A model generated the notes under the pieces. The model was not told where the DNA came from. It was given only the letters and a program-made list of their open reading frames with translations, and did not search any database. Made by a program: the position numbers and the translations under genes. Shown one piece after another: positions 18,379 through 26,577 of a DNA stretch of 64,000 bases (the first letter of the stretch is position 1; every line of letters begins with the position of its first letter). The stretch spans positions 5,456,001 through 5,520,000 of the forward strand of contig NZ_CP066831.1 of NCBI RefSeq assembly GCF_016598615.1, in the 5' to 3' direction. Source of the stretch: Streptomyces liliifuscus. Lineage in GTDB: Bacteria; Actinomycetota; Actinomycetes; Streptomycetales; Streptomycetaceae.

Positions 18379-20106
18379 GTGGCGGAACGGAGCACGGCTG
18401 CCGTCGACGTGGCAGACAACAGCGGCAACGAGCCGCTGACCGCGAAGGCGGACCAGTCCACGGCCGACGGGGTGGCCCAGAACCGGGAGCGGGACACGGA
18501 CAGCTCGGAGAGCGAAGAGGAACAGGGGAGCGGGGGGAACGAGAGCCCTGGCAGGACCTCGCCGCCCGAGCTGCACAGCGGTCACAAACTCGCCAGACGC
18601 TACCGCCTGGAAGAGTGCGTCACCCGTCTGGACGGTTTCAGCAGTTGGCGTGCGGTGGACGAAAAACTCCGCCGCGCAGTCGGTGTGCACTTGCTGCCCG
18701 CCGACCATCCACGAGCGCGTTCCGTCCTTGCGGCGGCCCGTTCCTCAGCCCTGTTGGGCGATCCTCGGTTCGTCCAGGTCCTGGACGCGGTCGAGGAGAA
18801 CGACCTCGTCTATGTGGTGCACGAGTGGCTGCCGGATGCCACGGAGCTGACGGCGCTCCTGGCCGCCGGCCCCCTGGAGGTCCACGAGGCGTACCAGATG
18901 GTCAGCCAGGTCTCCCAGGCGATGGCCGCCGCACACCGTGAGGGGCTGGCGCATCTGAAGCTGACCCCTGGCGCCGTGCTGCGCACCTCGTCCGGGCAGT
19001 GGCGCATCCGCGGCCTCGCCGTGAACGCGGCGCTGCGCGGGATCAGCTCGGACACCCCGCAGCGCACCGACACTGAGGCGATCGGCGCGCTGCTGTACGC
19101 CACGCTCACCCAGCGCTGGCCGTACGAGGACGACGCCTACGGCCTCTCCGGACTGCCCAAGGGCGTGGGCCTCATCGCCCCCGACCAGGTACGCGCAGGT
19201 GTACACCGGGGTCTTTCGGAGCTGGCGATGCGCGCGCTCGTCAACGACGGCGCGACCGCTTCCCGCCAGGAGCCTCCGTGCACCACGCCGGAGGAGCTGG
19301 TGAAGGCGGTCGGCGAGATGCCTCGCATCCGGCCGCCGGAGCCCGCGTTCACAGCGCCGCCGGACTACCAGCGCACGACGTACCAGCAGGGCAACTACGG
19401 CCGCCCCTCGTCCCACCCGGGGGCCACCCAGCCGGTACCGACTCCCCTGCCTCCGCTGCAGACCCGTACCGGCAAGGCCCTCAAGTGGGCGGTGTCCGCC
19501 CTTCTGATCGCCGCGCTCGGTCTCGGCAGCTGGCAGCTCGCGGACGCGCTCATGGACCGCGGGAAGTCCGACGACACCGGCAACACCCGGACGACGGACG
19601 AGAACGACAAGAGCGGCGAGAACGCGAAGCCGGTCAAGCCGATCACCATCCAGGGCGCAGAGGAGTACGTCGCGAAGGGGTCTGCCCAGGCGGCGGGCGA
19701 CGTGGCCAAGACCTACGACGGCGACAGCTCGACGTACTGGCGGAGCAAGAGCTTCCTGGACGGTCCGGAGATGAACCCGGCCTTCAAGCCCGGCGTCGGC
19801 ATCGTCTACGACCTCGGCTCGAAGCAGGAGATCTCAGCCGCTTCGATAGGTCTGAGGTTCGGCGGCAACCACACGACGGTCTCGCTGTACGCGACGGATT
19901 CCATGAGCTCCTCGACGTCGCTGAGCTCCATGCAGAAGATCGGGACCCTGACCACGAGCGGGACCACCGCGAAGGTGAAGGCCGACAAGAAAGTGAAGAC
20001 CCAGTACGTGCTGGTGTGGTTCACTGCGCTGCCGTACGCACCTGGTGACCAGTTCAGCGACGCCGGGTACAAACAGGCCGTCACCGATGTGAAGTTCACC
20101 GGCTGA
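18379..20106 (+). CDS. membrane pseudokinase with extracytoplasmic discoidin-like domain
   Basis: About 575 residues. An acidic disordered N-terminus (1-65) is followed by a kinase-like fold (about 70-310) in which key residues are lost: the VAIK lysine region reads AVGVHLLP, the HRD loop reads AHLKLTPGAVL and the DFG position reads IRGLAV. A Pro-rich linker leads to one transmembrane helix (about 368-388). The C-terminal domain has AKTYDGDSSTYWRSKSF, like galactose-binding (F5/8 type C) beta-sandwiches. The same three parts form the C-terminal half of mycobacterial MviN, where the pseudokinase binds the FHA protein FhaA (family knowledge). The start is uncertain: GTG 18379 is preferred, 18319 and 18355 are possible. 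Confidence 0.82.
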   Translation: MAERSTAAVDVADNSGNEPLTAKADQSTADGVAQNRERDTDSSESEEEQGSGGNESPGRTSPPELHSGHKLARRYRLEECVTRLDGFSSWRAVDEKLRRAVGVHLLPADHPRARSVLAAARSSALLGDPRFVQVLDAVEENDLVYVVHEWLPDATELTALLAAGPLEVHEAYQMVSQVSQAMAAAHREGLAHLKLTPGAVLRTSSGQWRIRGLAVNAALRGISSDTPQRTDTEAIGALLYATLTQRWPYEDDAYGLSGLPKGVGLIAPDQVRAGVHRGLSELAMRALVNDGATASRQEPPCTTPEELVKAVGEMPRIRPPEPAFTAPPDYQRTTYQQGNYGRPSSHPGATQPVPTPLPPLQTRTGKALKWAVSALLIAALGLGSWQLADALMDRGKSDDTGNTRTTDENDKSGENAKPVKPITIQGAEEYVAKGSAQAAGDVAKTYDGDSSTYWRSKSFLDGPEMNPAFKPGVGIVYDLGSKQEISAASIGLRFGGNHTTVSLYATDSMSSSTSLSSMQKIGTLTTSGTTAKVKADKKVKTQYVLVWFTALPYAPGDQFSDAGYKQAVTDVKFTG

Positions 20107-20133
20107 GCATCCACCGGAGGGGGAGGGGGTTCG

Positions 20134-20847
20134 ATGGCGGACGGCGCCGGATTCAGCGAAGTGAGCGATCAGGACCTCCTCGCCCGTCATGTGGAGGGCG
20201 ATCCCGACGCTTTCGGCGAGATCGTGCGGCGTCACCGTGATCGGCTCTGGGCGGTGGCGCTGCGGACGCTGGGCGACCGCGAGGAGGCCGCTGACGCCGT
20301 CCAGGACGCCCTCGTCTCCGCCTACCGGGCCGCCCACACCTTCCGTGGCCAGTCGGCCGTCACAACGTGGCTGCACCGGATCACGGTGAACGCCTGCCTG
20401 GACCGCGCGCGCAAGGCGGCTTCCAGGAAGACATCTCCCGTGGACGACACGGAACGGCTCGAACAGCTCCTGGAGCCGCACGAGTCTGCCTCCGCTCCGG
20501 CCGAGCGCAACGATCTGCACCGTGAACTGCTGGAGGCGCTGGGCACCCTGCCGCCCGACCAGCGGGCAGCCCTCGTCCTGGTGGACATGCAGGGCTACCC
20601 CGTGGCAGAGGCGGCCAGCCTGCTCGATGTGCCGACCGGCACGGTCAAGAGCCGCTGCGCACGTGGCAGAGCCAGACTTCTCCCACTGCTCAAACACCTG
20701 CGTACGGACAGCGGGAGCGACAGAGCGAGCAAGAAGTCGGGTGAGGGACGGAACCGCACGCCGGGGGCATCCGTCCCACCCGCAGCGGGAGAACACGATG
20801 GACCAAGCGATTCAGCTGCTGTGAAGGGCGGAGGTGGGCGAGCGTGA
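20134..20847 (+). CDS. sigM: ECF RNA polymerase sigma factor SigM
   Basis: A 237-residue group IV sigma factor. Region 2 is DAFGEIVRRHRDRLWAVAL with DAVQDALVSAYRAA, and region 2.4 follows (FRGQSAVTTWLHRI). Region 4 has LPPDQRAALVLVDMQGYPVA and GTVKSRCARGRARL. The polar tail of about 50 residues is unusual in length. The stop overlaps the GTG of the anti-sigma gene by four bases, so the two are coupled. The order sigma, anti-sigma, trxB, trxA equals that of sigM in mycobacteria. This SigM is not the SigB-like sigma M described elsewhere in Streptomyces. Confidence 0.9.
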   Translation: MADGAGFSEVSDQDLLARHVEGDPDAFGEIVRRHRDRLWAVALRTLGDREEAADAVQDALVSAYRAAHTFRGQSAVTTWLHRITVNACLDRARKAASRKTSPVDDTERLEQLLEPHESASAPAERNDLHRELLEALGTLPPDQRAALVLVDMQGYPVAEAASLLDVPTGTVKSRCARGRARLLPLLKHLRTDSGSDRASKKSGEGRNRTPGASVPPAAGEHDGPSDSAAVKGGGGRA

Positions 20848-21785
20848 CATCCACGACCGACACGGCCGGGCACCCGGACGTCGAGGAGATCTCCGACCTC
20901 ACCGAAGGTCTGCTCCCTCCCACCCGTACGGCGGACGTGCGACGGCATCTGGACGTCTGCACGCTCTGCGCCGACGTGTACGACTCGCTGGAGGAGATCC
21001 GCAGCCTGCTCGGCACTCTGCCGGGTCCGCCCCGCATGCCGGACGATGTCGTGGGACGCATCGACGCCGCTCTCGCCGCCGAGGCCCTGCTGAATGCCAC
21101 GGTTCCTGAAGACGACGCCGCAGGCGCCTTCTCGTCCGTCGGCGCTTCGCGCCCCCTGCTCGATGAGGGCGACGACGACGGCAGGCATGTTTCACGTGAA
21201 ACATCGACTGCGGCAGACCGTCCCGAGGGACGCCCCCGCGCCGCCACCGGCCCGGGCCGCGGGAACCGACCGCGTCGTACACGCCGTAGGACCGCCGTCC
21301 TGAGCGCCATGTTCACGGCCGCCGCGCTGGGACTCGGCGGTCTGCTGTTCCAGTCGCTGGGCAACAACGCTTCGGACAATGACTCCCCCTCGGCGTCTCC
21401 CCAGCAGAGCGACGCCGCGAATACCTTCGCCGAGGGCGAGCTCAAGGGCCAGGTAGCGGATCTTCTGAACAAGACCGAAAAGAAGAAGGACGGCGGCCCT
21501 CGCACCTCCAACCCGAACGGCACCCAGTCCACTGAAGGGCCGCACATCTTCAACACGCCCTCGGTCTCGGTTCCCGGGTGCATCACACAGGGAATCGGTC
21601 GGGACGCAGAACCGCTCGCCTTCAAGGAAGGCTCCTACGAGGGCAAGGAGGCGTATCTCGTGGTTTTGCCCGACGCCTCCGACACCACACGCGTCACGGC
21701 CTACATCGTGGACTCCGCCTGCGTGGACAAGCCGTCGATCTCCGCCGGCAAGGTTCTGCTGGAGCACTCCTACGCGCGGAGCTGA
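20844..21785 (+). CDS. membrane-bound anti-sigma factor of SigM
   Basis: A 313-residue protein. The N-terminal domain contains RRHLDVCTLCADVYDSL, close to the HxxxCxxC zinc anti-sigma (ZAS) motif. One transmembrane helix (about 155-173, LSAMFTAAALGLGGLLFQSLG) separates it from an extracytoplasmic domain of about 140 residues with two cysteines. Overlap with sigM by GTGA supports a partner function. A perfect parS site lies in the linker codons (HVSRETS). The ligand or stress sensed outside the membrane is unknown. Confidence 0.85.
   Translation: MTSTTDTAGHPDVEEISDLTEGLLPPTRTADVRRHLDVCTLCADVYDSLEEIRSLLGTLPGPPRMPDDVVGRIDAALAAEALLNATVPEDDAAGAFSSVGASRPLLDEGDDDGRHVSRETSTAADRPEGRPRAATGPGRGNRPRRTRRRTAVLSAMFTAAALGLGGLLFQSLGNNASDNDSPSASPQQSDAANTFAEGELKGQVADLLNKTEKKKDGGPRTSNPNGTQSTEGPHIFNTPSVSVPGCITQGIGRDAEPLAFKEGSYEGKEAYLVVLPDASDTTRVTAYIVDSACVDKPSISAGKVLLEHSYARS
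21189..21202. other. parS: parS site inside the anti-sigma gene
   Basis: A perfect GTTTCACGTGAAAC inside coding sequence, read as VSRE. It falls in a low-complexity linker of the protein, where the sequence constraint is weak. Confidence 0.93.
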
Positions 21786-21880
21786 GCGAGCCCGGCTCCG
21801 CCGCGGACCGTCCTGAGCACCTCTGCGCCATCCTTGACGTCCCCCCGCGGTGACGTCGTCTTCGTGTGCCCGGACACAGT

Positions 21881-21907
21881 GGGAATGCGCGCCCCTTAGG
21901 ATCCGTT
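21881..21907 (+). promoter_or_regulatory. SigR-type promoter of trxBA
   Basis: GGGAAT at 21881-21886 and GTT at 21905-21907 with exactly 18 bases between them equal the known consensus of the thiol-stress sigma factor SigR. trxBA is an established SigR target in S. coelicolor. It lies about 74 bases before the trxB GTG. Confidence 0.85.
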
Positions 21908-21980
21908 GGGTGGGGTGAGAGTTCTGAGAGAGGCTCCCACCAGTCGTACGAAGCAGTCTCCAGAGACGAGGAATCAAGCC

Positions 21981-22952
21981 GTGAGCGACGTCCGAAACGT
22001 GATCATCATCGGCTCCGGGCCCGCCGGCTACACGGCGGCGCTCTACACTGCGCGCGCGTCGCTTAAGCCGCTGGTGTTCGAGGGCGCCGTCACCGCAGGC
22101 GGTGCGCTGATGAACACCACTGAGGTGGAGAACTTCCCCGGCTTCCAGGACGGCATCATGGGCCCCGAGCTCATGGACAACATGCGTGCGCAGTCCGAGC
22201 GCTTCGGTGCCGAGCTGGTGCCGGACGACATCGTCGCGGCCGACCTCAGCGGTGAGATCAAGACCGTCACGGACACGGCGGGCACCGTGCACCGGGCGAA
22301 GGCGATCATCGTCGCCACGGGCTCTCAGCACCGCAAGCTGGGTCTGCCGAAGGAGGATGCCCTCTCCGGACGCGGCGTCTCCTGGTGCGCGACCTGTGAT
22401 GGCTTCTTCTTCAAGGACCAGGACATCGCCGTGATCGGCGGCGGCGACACCGCCATGGAGGAAGCGACCTTCCTCTCCCGGTTCGCCAAGTCCGTGACGA
22501 TCGTCCACCGCCGTGACACCCTGCGCGCCTCCAAGGCGATGCAGGAGCGTGCCTTCGCCGACCCGAAGATCAAGTTCGTCTGGGACAGCGAGGTCGCCGA
22601 GATCCAGGGCGACCAGAAGCTCTCCGGTCTGAAGCTGCGGAACCTCAAGACCGGCGAGACGTCCGAGCTGCCCGTCACCGGCCTGTTCATCGCGATCGGC
22701 CACGACCCGCGCACCGAGCTCTTCAAGGGCCAGCTCGACCTGGACGGCGAGGGCTACCTCAAGGTCGAGGCACCCTCGACCCGGACCAACCTGACGGGTG
22801 TCTTCGGCGCCGGCGACGTCGTCGACCACACCTACCGCCAGGCGATCACCGCGGCCGGCACCGGCTGCGCCGCCGCCCTCGACGCCGAGCGCTTCCTCTC
22901 GGCCCTCGCGGACGGCGAGGCCGCCGCGGAGCCCGAGAAGACCGCTGTCTGA
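21981..22952 (+). CDS. trxB: thioredoxin-disulfide reductase
   Basis: A 323-residue FAD/NADPH enzyme that reduces thioredoxin. The FAD motif IIGSGPAGYTAALYTARA is at the N-terminus, the redox motif CATC is in SWCATCDGFF, the NADPH motif is VIGGGDTAMEEA, and the second FAD motif is GVFGAGDVVDHTYRQA. The GTG at 21981 has GAGGAA upstream and gives the standard N-terminus; the open frame extends further to 21906 without support. trxA starts 43 bases downstream. Confidence 0.97.
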   Translation: MSDVRNVIIIGSGPAGYTAALYTARASLKPLVFEGAVTAGGALMNTTEVENFPGFQDGIMGPELMDNMRAQSERFGAELVPDDIVAADLSGEIKTVTDTAGTVHRAKAIIVATGSQHRKLGLPKEDALSGRGVSWCATCDGFFFKDQDIAVIGGGDTAMEEATFLSRFAKSVTIVHRRDTLRASKAMQERAFADPKIKFVWDSEVAEIQGDQKLSGLKLRNLKTGETSELPVTGLFIAIGHDPRTELFKGQLDLDGEGYLKVEAPSTRTNLTGVFGAGDVVDHTYRQAITAAGTGCAAALDAERFLSALADGEAAAEPEKTAV

Positions 22953-22995
22953 CCCCCATCCCGCCCCACCGCACCAACCAGTTAAGGAGCCCGCC

Positions 22996-23328
22996 GTGGC
23001 CGGCACTCTCAAGCACGTGACCGACGATTCCTTCGAGCAGGACGTTCTCAAGAGCGACAAGCCCGTCCTGGTGGACTTCTGGGCCGCCTGGTGCGGTCCG
23101 TGCCGCCAGATCGCTCCGTCCCTCGAGGCGATCGCCGCCGAGTACGGCGACAAGATCGAGGTCGTCAAGCTCAACATCGACGAGAACCCGGGTACGGCCG
23201 CCAAGTACGGCGTCATGTCCATCCCGACCCTGAACGTCTACCAGGGTGGCGAGGTCGCCAAGACCATCGTCGGTGCCAAGCCGAAGGCCGCGATCGTGCG
23301 GGACCTCGAGGACTTCATCGCCGAGTAG
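22996..23328 (+). CDS. trxA: thioredoxin
   Basis: A 110-residue thioredoxin with active site WCGPC (FWAAWCGPCRQIAPS) near residue 35 and the cis-proline in MSIPTLNVYQGG. It reduces cytoplasmic disulfides using TrxB. AAGGAG lies six bases before the GTG at 22996. It is co-transcribed with trxB. Confidence 0.97.
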   Translation: MAGTLKHVTDDSFEQDVLKSDKPVLVDFWAAWCGPCRQIAPSLEAIAAEYGDKIEVVKLNIDENPGTAAKYGVMSIPTLNVYQGGEVAKTIVGAKPKAAIVRDLEDFIAE

Positions 23329-23358
23329 TTCGGCAAGCTGCCCGCTGCAGGCGGCGAT

Positions 23359-23372
23359 GTTTCACGTGAAAC
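23359..23372. other. parS: parS site (ParB binding)
   Basis: A perfect GTTTCACGTGAAAC between trxA and its terminator. Confidence 0.95.
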
Positions 23373-23373
23373 A

Positions 23374-23407
23374 CGGATGGGCCAACCCGGACGGGTTGGC
23401 CCATCCG
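23374..23407 (+). terminator. terminator between trxA and the GNAT gene
   Basis: Perfect 15-base arms (CGGATGGGCCAACCC) around a 4-base loop, one base after the parS site. It can serve both convergent genes. Confidence 0.88.
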
Positions 23408-23456
23408 CATGTGTGGCGGATGGCGCAGACGCCTCACCGACGGACACGAGAGCGTC

Positions 23457-24074
23457 CTACAGCGGACGCAGCACTGGCTCCTTCTGTACCGCCCCCAGCA
23501 ACCGGTCGAGCGCCAACTCCACGTCTTCCTTCCAGGAGAGCGTCGTACGCAGCTCCAGGCGCAGTCGTGGGTACGTCGGGTGCGGCCGGACCGTCTTGAA
23601 TCCCACGGCCAGGAGATGATCGGCGGGCAGGACGCAGGCCGGCTCCTTCCAGCGGGCGTCCCCGAAGGCCTCGATCGCCTTGAAGCCCCGCCGGAGCAGA
23701 TCCTTGGCGACCGTCTGCACCATCACGCGTCCAAGTCCCTGCCCCTGAAAGCCCGGCGTGATGAAGGCCGTCATCAGCTGGACCGCGTCAGGGGAGACCG
23801 GACTCGTGGGGAAGGCCGTCGCCCGCGGCACATAGGCGGGCGGCGCGTAGAGCACGAAGCCCGCCGGTACGTCATCCACGTACACGACCCGGCCGCAGGA
23901 TCCCCATTCGAGCAGAACGGCGGAGATCCACGCCTCTTTCTCCAGCTCGGGTGTTCCTGCCTTTACCGCGGCCTGACCGCTGACTGGGTCCAATTCCCAG
24001 AAGACACACGCGCGACAGCGCTTGGGAAGGTCCTGAAGGTTGTCCAGCGTGAGCGGTGCGAGCCGGCGCCCCAT
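23457..24074 (-). CDS. GNAT family N-acetyltransferase
   Basis: A 205-residue protein. The acetyl-CoA motif A reads ITPGFQGQGLGRVMVQTV (Q/RxxGxG/A), with the usual fold around it. The N-terminus contains RCRACVFWELDP. The gene sits just downstream of parB in reverse, as in other Streptomyces. The ATG at 24074 follows GAGGAA. The substrate is unknown. Family members near parB are annotated only as GNAT proteins. Confidence 0.88.
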   Translation of the reverse strand: MGRRLAPLTLDNLQDLPKRCRACVFWELDPVSGQAAVKAGTPELEKEAWISAVLLEWGSCGRVVYVDDVPAGFVLYAPPAYVPRATAFPTSPVSPDAVQLMTAFITPGFQGQGLGRVMVQTVAKDLLRRGFKAIEAFGDARWKEPACVLPADHLLAVGFKTVRPHPTYPRLRLELRTTLSWKEDVELALDRLLGAVQKEPVLRPL

Positions 24075-24220
24075 GAAGGCAGTTCCTCACTTTCCTCGCC
24101 CGCAGCATCGCGAGCGGCTGTCAGAGCGCTCCGTTCCCTGAGCAGGCTGCCGACGAACCCGCCGACCGCTCCGAGCCCCAGGCCCGCGCTCACCAGTCCG
24201 GTCCGGCTCACCGTTCGCAT
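23963..24220 (-). CDS. possible small membrane protein overlapping the GNAT start
   Basis: An 85-codon frame that starts at an ATG with GGCGAGGGG just before it. The N-terminus looks like a membrane helix (GLVSAGLGLGAVGGFVGSLL). It overlaps the GNAT gene by 112 bases in another frame, which is unusual. The hydrophobic part (first 60 bases or so) lies outside the overlap. It could be a real short gene or a chance frame. Confidence 0.3.
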   Translation of the reverse strand: MRTVSRTGLVSAGLGLGAVGGFVGSLLRERSALTAARDAAGEESEELPSWGAGSHRSRWTTFRTFPSAVARVSSGNWTQSAVRPR

Positions 24221-24320
24221 GGCCCCTCGCCTCCCCACAAAAGGTGCTGCCAGGTGAATGCGCCATACCCGAACGCATCGTATCCACGATGCGATTCCAT
24301 CGATACCGCCTGAAAGCAAA

Positions 24321-24360
24321 GAGCGGGCCGTGTCCGGTGTATACCGGACACGGCCCGCTC
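24321..24360 (-). terminator. terminator after parB
   Basis: Perfect 18-base arms (GAGCGGGCCGTGTCCGGT) around a GTAT loop, about 40 bases after the parB stop. On the minus strand it is followed by a short T-containing stretch (TTTGCTTT). Confidence 0.92.
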
Positions 24361-24400
24361 TCCTGGTCGGCCGGTCGAAATCGACCAACCGACCGGGGCC

Positions 24401-25507
24401 TCAGGCTTCCGTCTCCTCGGAGTCGTCGTCCAGGAGGCTCTTCTGCAGAACCGGTCCCTCACCTGGGGCGAGCGAGCCGAGGATGCGCTCAAGGTCGTCC
24501 ATCGAGGCGAACTCGACGGTGATCTTGCCCTTCTTCTGGCCGAGGTCGACCTTCACCCGAGTCTCGAAGCGGTCCGAGAGACGGGTCGCAAGGTCGCTCA
24601 GCGCCGGGGAGAGCCGTGTGCCGGCCCGCGGCCCCTTGGAGCGTGCGGCCGACTGCGGCCGCGAGCCCATGAGCGTGACGATCTCCTCGACCGCTCGCAC
24701 CGAGAGCCCCTCGGCCACGATCCGGTGAGCCAGGCGGTCCTGCTCCTCCGAGTCATCCACGGAGAGCAGGGCGCGCGCGTGTCCGGCGGAGAGCACCCCG
24801 GCGGCCACGCGGCGCTGAACCGACGGCGACAGCTTCAGCAGACGCAGGGTGTTGGAGACCTGAGGGCGCGAACGGCCGATCCGGTCAGCCAGCTGGTCGT
24901 GCGTGCAGTTGAAGTCCTTGAGCAGCTGGTCGTAGGCGGCAGCCTCTTCCAGCGGGTTCAGCTGAGCACGGTGCAGGTTCTCCAGGAGCGCGTCCAGGAG
25001 AAGCTTCTCGTCATCCGTGGCCCGCACGATCGCCGGGATCGCGTCGAGCCCCGCCTCGCGGCAAGCCCGCCAGCGCCGCTCGCCCATGATGAGCTCGTAG
25101 CGCGCCGGACCCATCTGCCGTACGACGACCGGCTGGAGAAGGCCGACCTCCTTGATGGAGGTGACGAGTTCAGCCAGAGCGTCCTCGTCGAAGACCTCAC
25201 GGGGCTGGCGCGGGTTCGCGGTGATGGAGTCGAGAGGCAGCTCGGCGAAGTACGCGCCGACGGGTGCCGACGGAGGAGCCTCGCCGAAGACACTCGTCGA
25301 CGGCTCCTCTGTTTCATGTGAAACATGAGCCGATGGCAGTGCGGCCACCTTGGCCGCCGCAACCCCGCGCTCTGCGGTGAGCACGGGCACAGATCCCGGC
25401 GATGTGGACCCGCCGCCCACCGCGGGTGGTGCCGCCTTCTCTCCTGTCGGTGCAGCCGGGATCAGTGCGCCGAGACCACGGCCCAACCCCCTCCGTCGCT
25501 CGCTCAC
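24401..25507 (-). CDS. parB: chromosome partitioning protein ParB
   Basis: A 368-residue CTPase and DNA-binding clamp that loads at parS. The ParB/Srx nucleotide-binding domain has ITANPRQPREVFDEDAL and GERRWRACREAGL with the LLEN-type segment LLDALLENLHRAQLNPLEEA. The helix-turn-helix is IGRSRPQVSNTLRLLKL. The dimerisation domain is at the C-terminus. The GTG at 25507 overlaps the parA stop codon by four bases (GTGA). A near-perfect parS lies in its N-terminal linker. ParB marks the origin region in spore-forming hyphae. Confidence 0.96.
   Translation of the reverse strand: MSERRRGLGRGLGALIPAAPTGEKAAPPAVGGGSTSPGSVPVLTAERGVAAAKVAALPSAHVSHETEEPSTSVFGEAPPSAPVGAYFAELPLDSITANPRQPREVFDEDALAELVTSIKEVGLLQPVVVRQMGPARYELIMGERRWRACREAGLDAIPAIVRATDDEKLLLDALLENLHRAQLNPLEEAAAYDQLLKDFNCTHDQLADRIGRSRPQVSNTLRLLKLSPSVQRRVAAGVLSAGHARALLSVDDSEEQDRLAHRIVAEGLSVRAVEEIVTLMGSRPQSAARSKGPRAGTRLSPALSDLATRLSDRFETRVKVDLGQKKGKITVEFASMDDLERILGSLAPGEGPVLQKSLLDDDSEETEA
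25311..25324. other. parS: near-perfect parS site inside parB
   Basis: GTTTCATGTGAAAC, one mismatch to the consensus (C to T at position 7). It lies in codons of the ParB linker (HVSHET). Confidence 0.8.
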
Positions 25508-26577
25508 TGGATCCCCTCCACCATGCTCTGTTCGTTGTGTGCGCCCATGTGGGCATGCTGCGCGTCGTACGCCACTCCGACTCCGCGCAGCGCGATCTCT
25601 CGTGCCGCCTCAAGGTAGGAGAGGGCACCGCTCGACCCCGGGTCGTAGGTCAGCACCGTCTGACCGTAACTGGGGGCCTCGGAGATACGGACCGAGCGCG
25701 GAATGCTCGTCCGCAGCACCTCGTCGCCGAAGTGGCTGCGCACCTCGTCGGCGACCTGGGACGCGAGGCGGGTCCGGCCGTCGTACATGGTGAGCAGGAT
25801 CGTCGATACATGCAGGTTGGGGTTGAGGTGCCCCCGCACCAGATCGACGTTGCGCAGCAACTGGCCCAAGCCCTCCAGCGCGTAGTACTCGCACTGAATC
25901 GGGATGAGAACCTCGGCACCGGCTACGAGAGCGTTGACCGTCAGGAGGCCCAGCGAGGGCGGGCAGTCGATGAGGATGTAGTCCAGCGGCTGCTCGTACG
26001 CCTGGATCGCCCGCTCAAGCCGGCTCTCTCGTGCCACCAGGGACACCAGCTCGATCTCCGCACCGGCGAGATCGATCGTGGCAGGTGCGCAGAAGAGACC
26101 CTCGACATCAGGTACTGGCTGAACAACCTCGGAGAGTGGCTTGCTGTCGATCAGCACGTCGTAGATCGAAGGAACTTCGGCGTGATGGTCAATGCCCAGC
26201 GCGGTGGAGGCATTGCCCTGAGGATCGAGGTCGACCACCAGGACACGCCCACCATGCAGAGCAAGCGAAGCGGCAAGGTTGACCGTGGTCGTGGTCTTGC
26301 CCACCCCGCCCTTCTGGTTGGCGACCACCATCACGCGGGTTTGGTCAGGCCGTGGAAGGCCCTCGCCGGCGCGGCCAAGAGCCTCCACCGCCAGTTGGGC
26401 AGCACGACCGATGGGAGTGTCGTCCATCGGGGGCGGTGTTTCACGTGAAACATCCTCCCCCATCGACTCGGTACGGGGACCGGGGACCGGATCGGTCATC
26501 GGTCCCGCGATGTTGGCGTCGGACCGCAAGGATTCACTCTCCTCGACTTCAGGCTCGCAATGAACAGAGCCTCCCAT
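25504..26577 (-). CDS. parA: chromosome partitioning ATPase ParA
   Basis: About 357 residues. The deviant Walker A motif is ANQKGGVGKTTTTVNLAAS, with Walker A' in VLVVDLDPQGNASTAL and Walker B in YILIDCPPSLGLL. It drives ParB-parS positioning in aerial hyphae. The first 70 residues are acidic and disordered and contain the codons of a perfect parS (VSRETP). The frame is open to 26796, but that upstream part starts inside a parS (MFHVKR). I chose the ATG at 26577 (MGGSVHCEPEVEESE); its ribosome site is weak, so the exact start is uncertain. Confidence 0.93.
   Translation of the reverse strand: MGGSVHCEPEVEESESLRSDANIAGPMTDPVPGPRTESMGEDVSRETPPPMDDTPIGRAAQLAVEALGRAGEGLPRPDQTRVMVVANQKGGVGKTTTTVNLAASLALHGGRVLVVDLDPQGNASTALGIDHHAEVPSIYDVLIDSKPLSEVVQPVPDVEGLFCAPATIDLAGAEIELVSLVARESRLERAIQAYEQPLDYILIDCPPSLGLLTVNALVAGAEVLIPIQCEYYALEGLGQLLRNVDLVRGHLNPNLHVSTILLTMYDGRTRLASQVADEVRSHFGDEVLRTSIPRSVRISEAPSYGQTVLTYDPGSSGALSYLEAAREIALRGVGVAYDAQHAHMGAHNEQSMVEGIQ
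26438..26451. other. parS: parS site inside parA
   Basis: A perfect GTTTCACGTGAAAC in the N-terminal, non-conserved part of parA, read as DVSRET on the minus strand. Confidence 0.94.

Noticed and set aside
21192..23222. Long minus-strand frame across anti-sigma and trxB
   Set aside because: Shadow of the plus-strand genes caused by high GC; low-complexity Arg/Val/Leu translation without domains.
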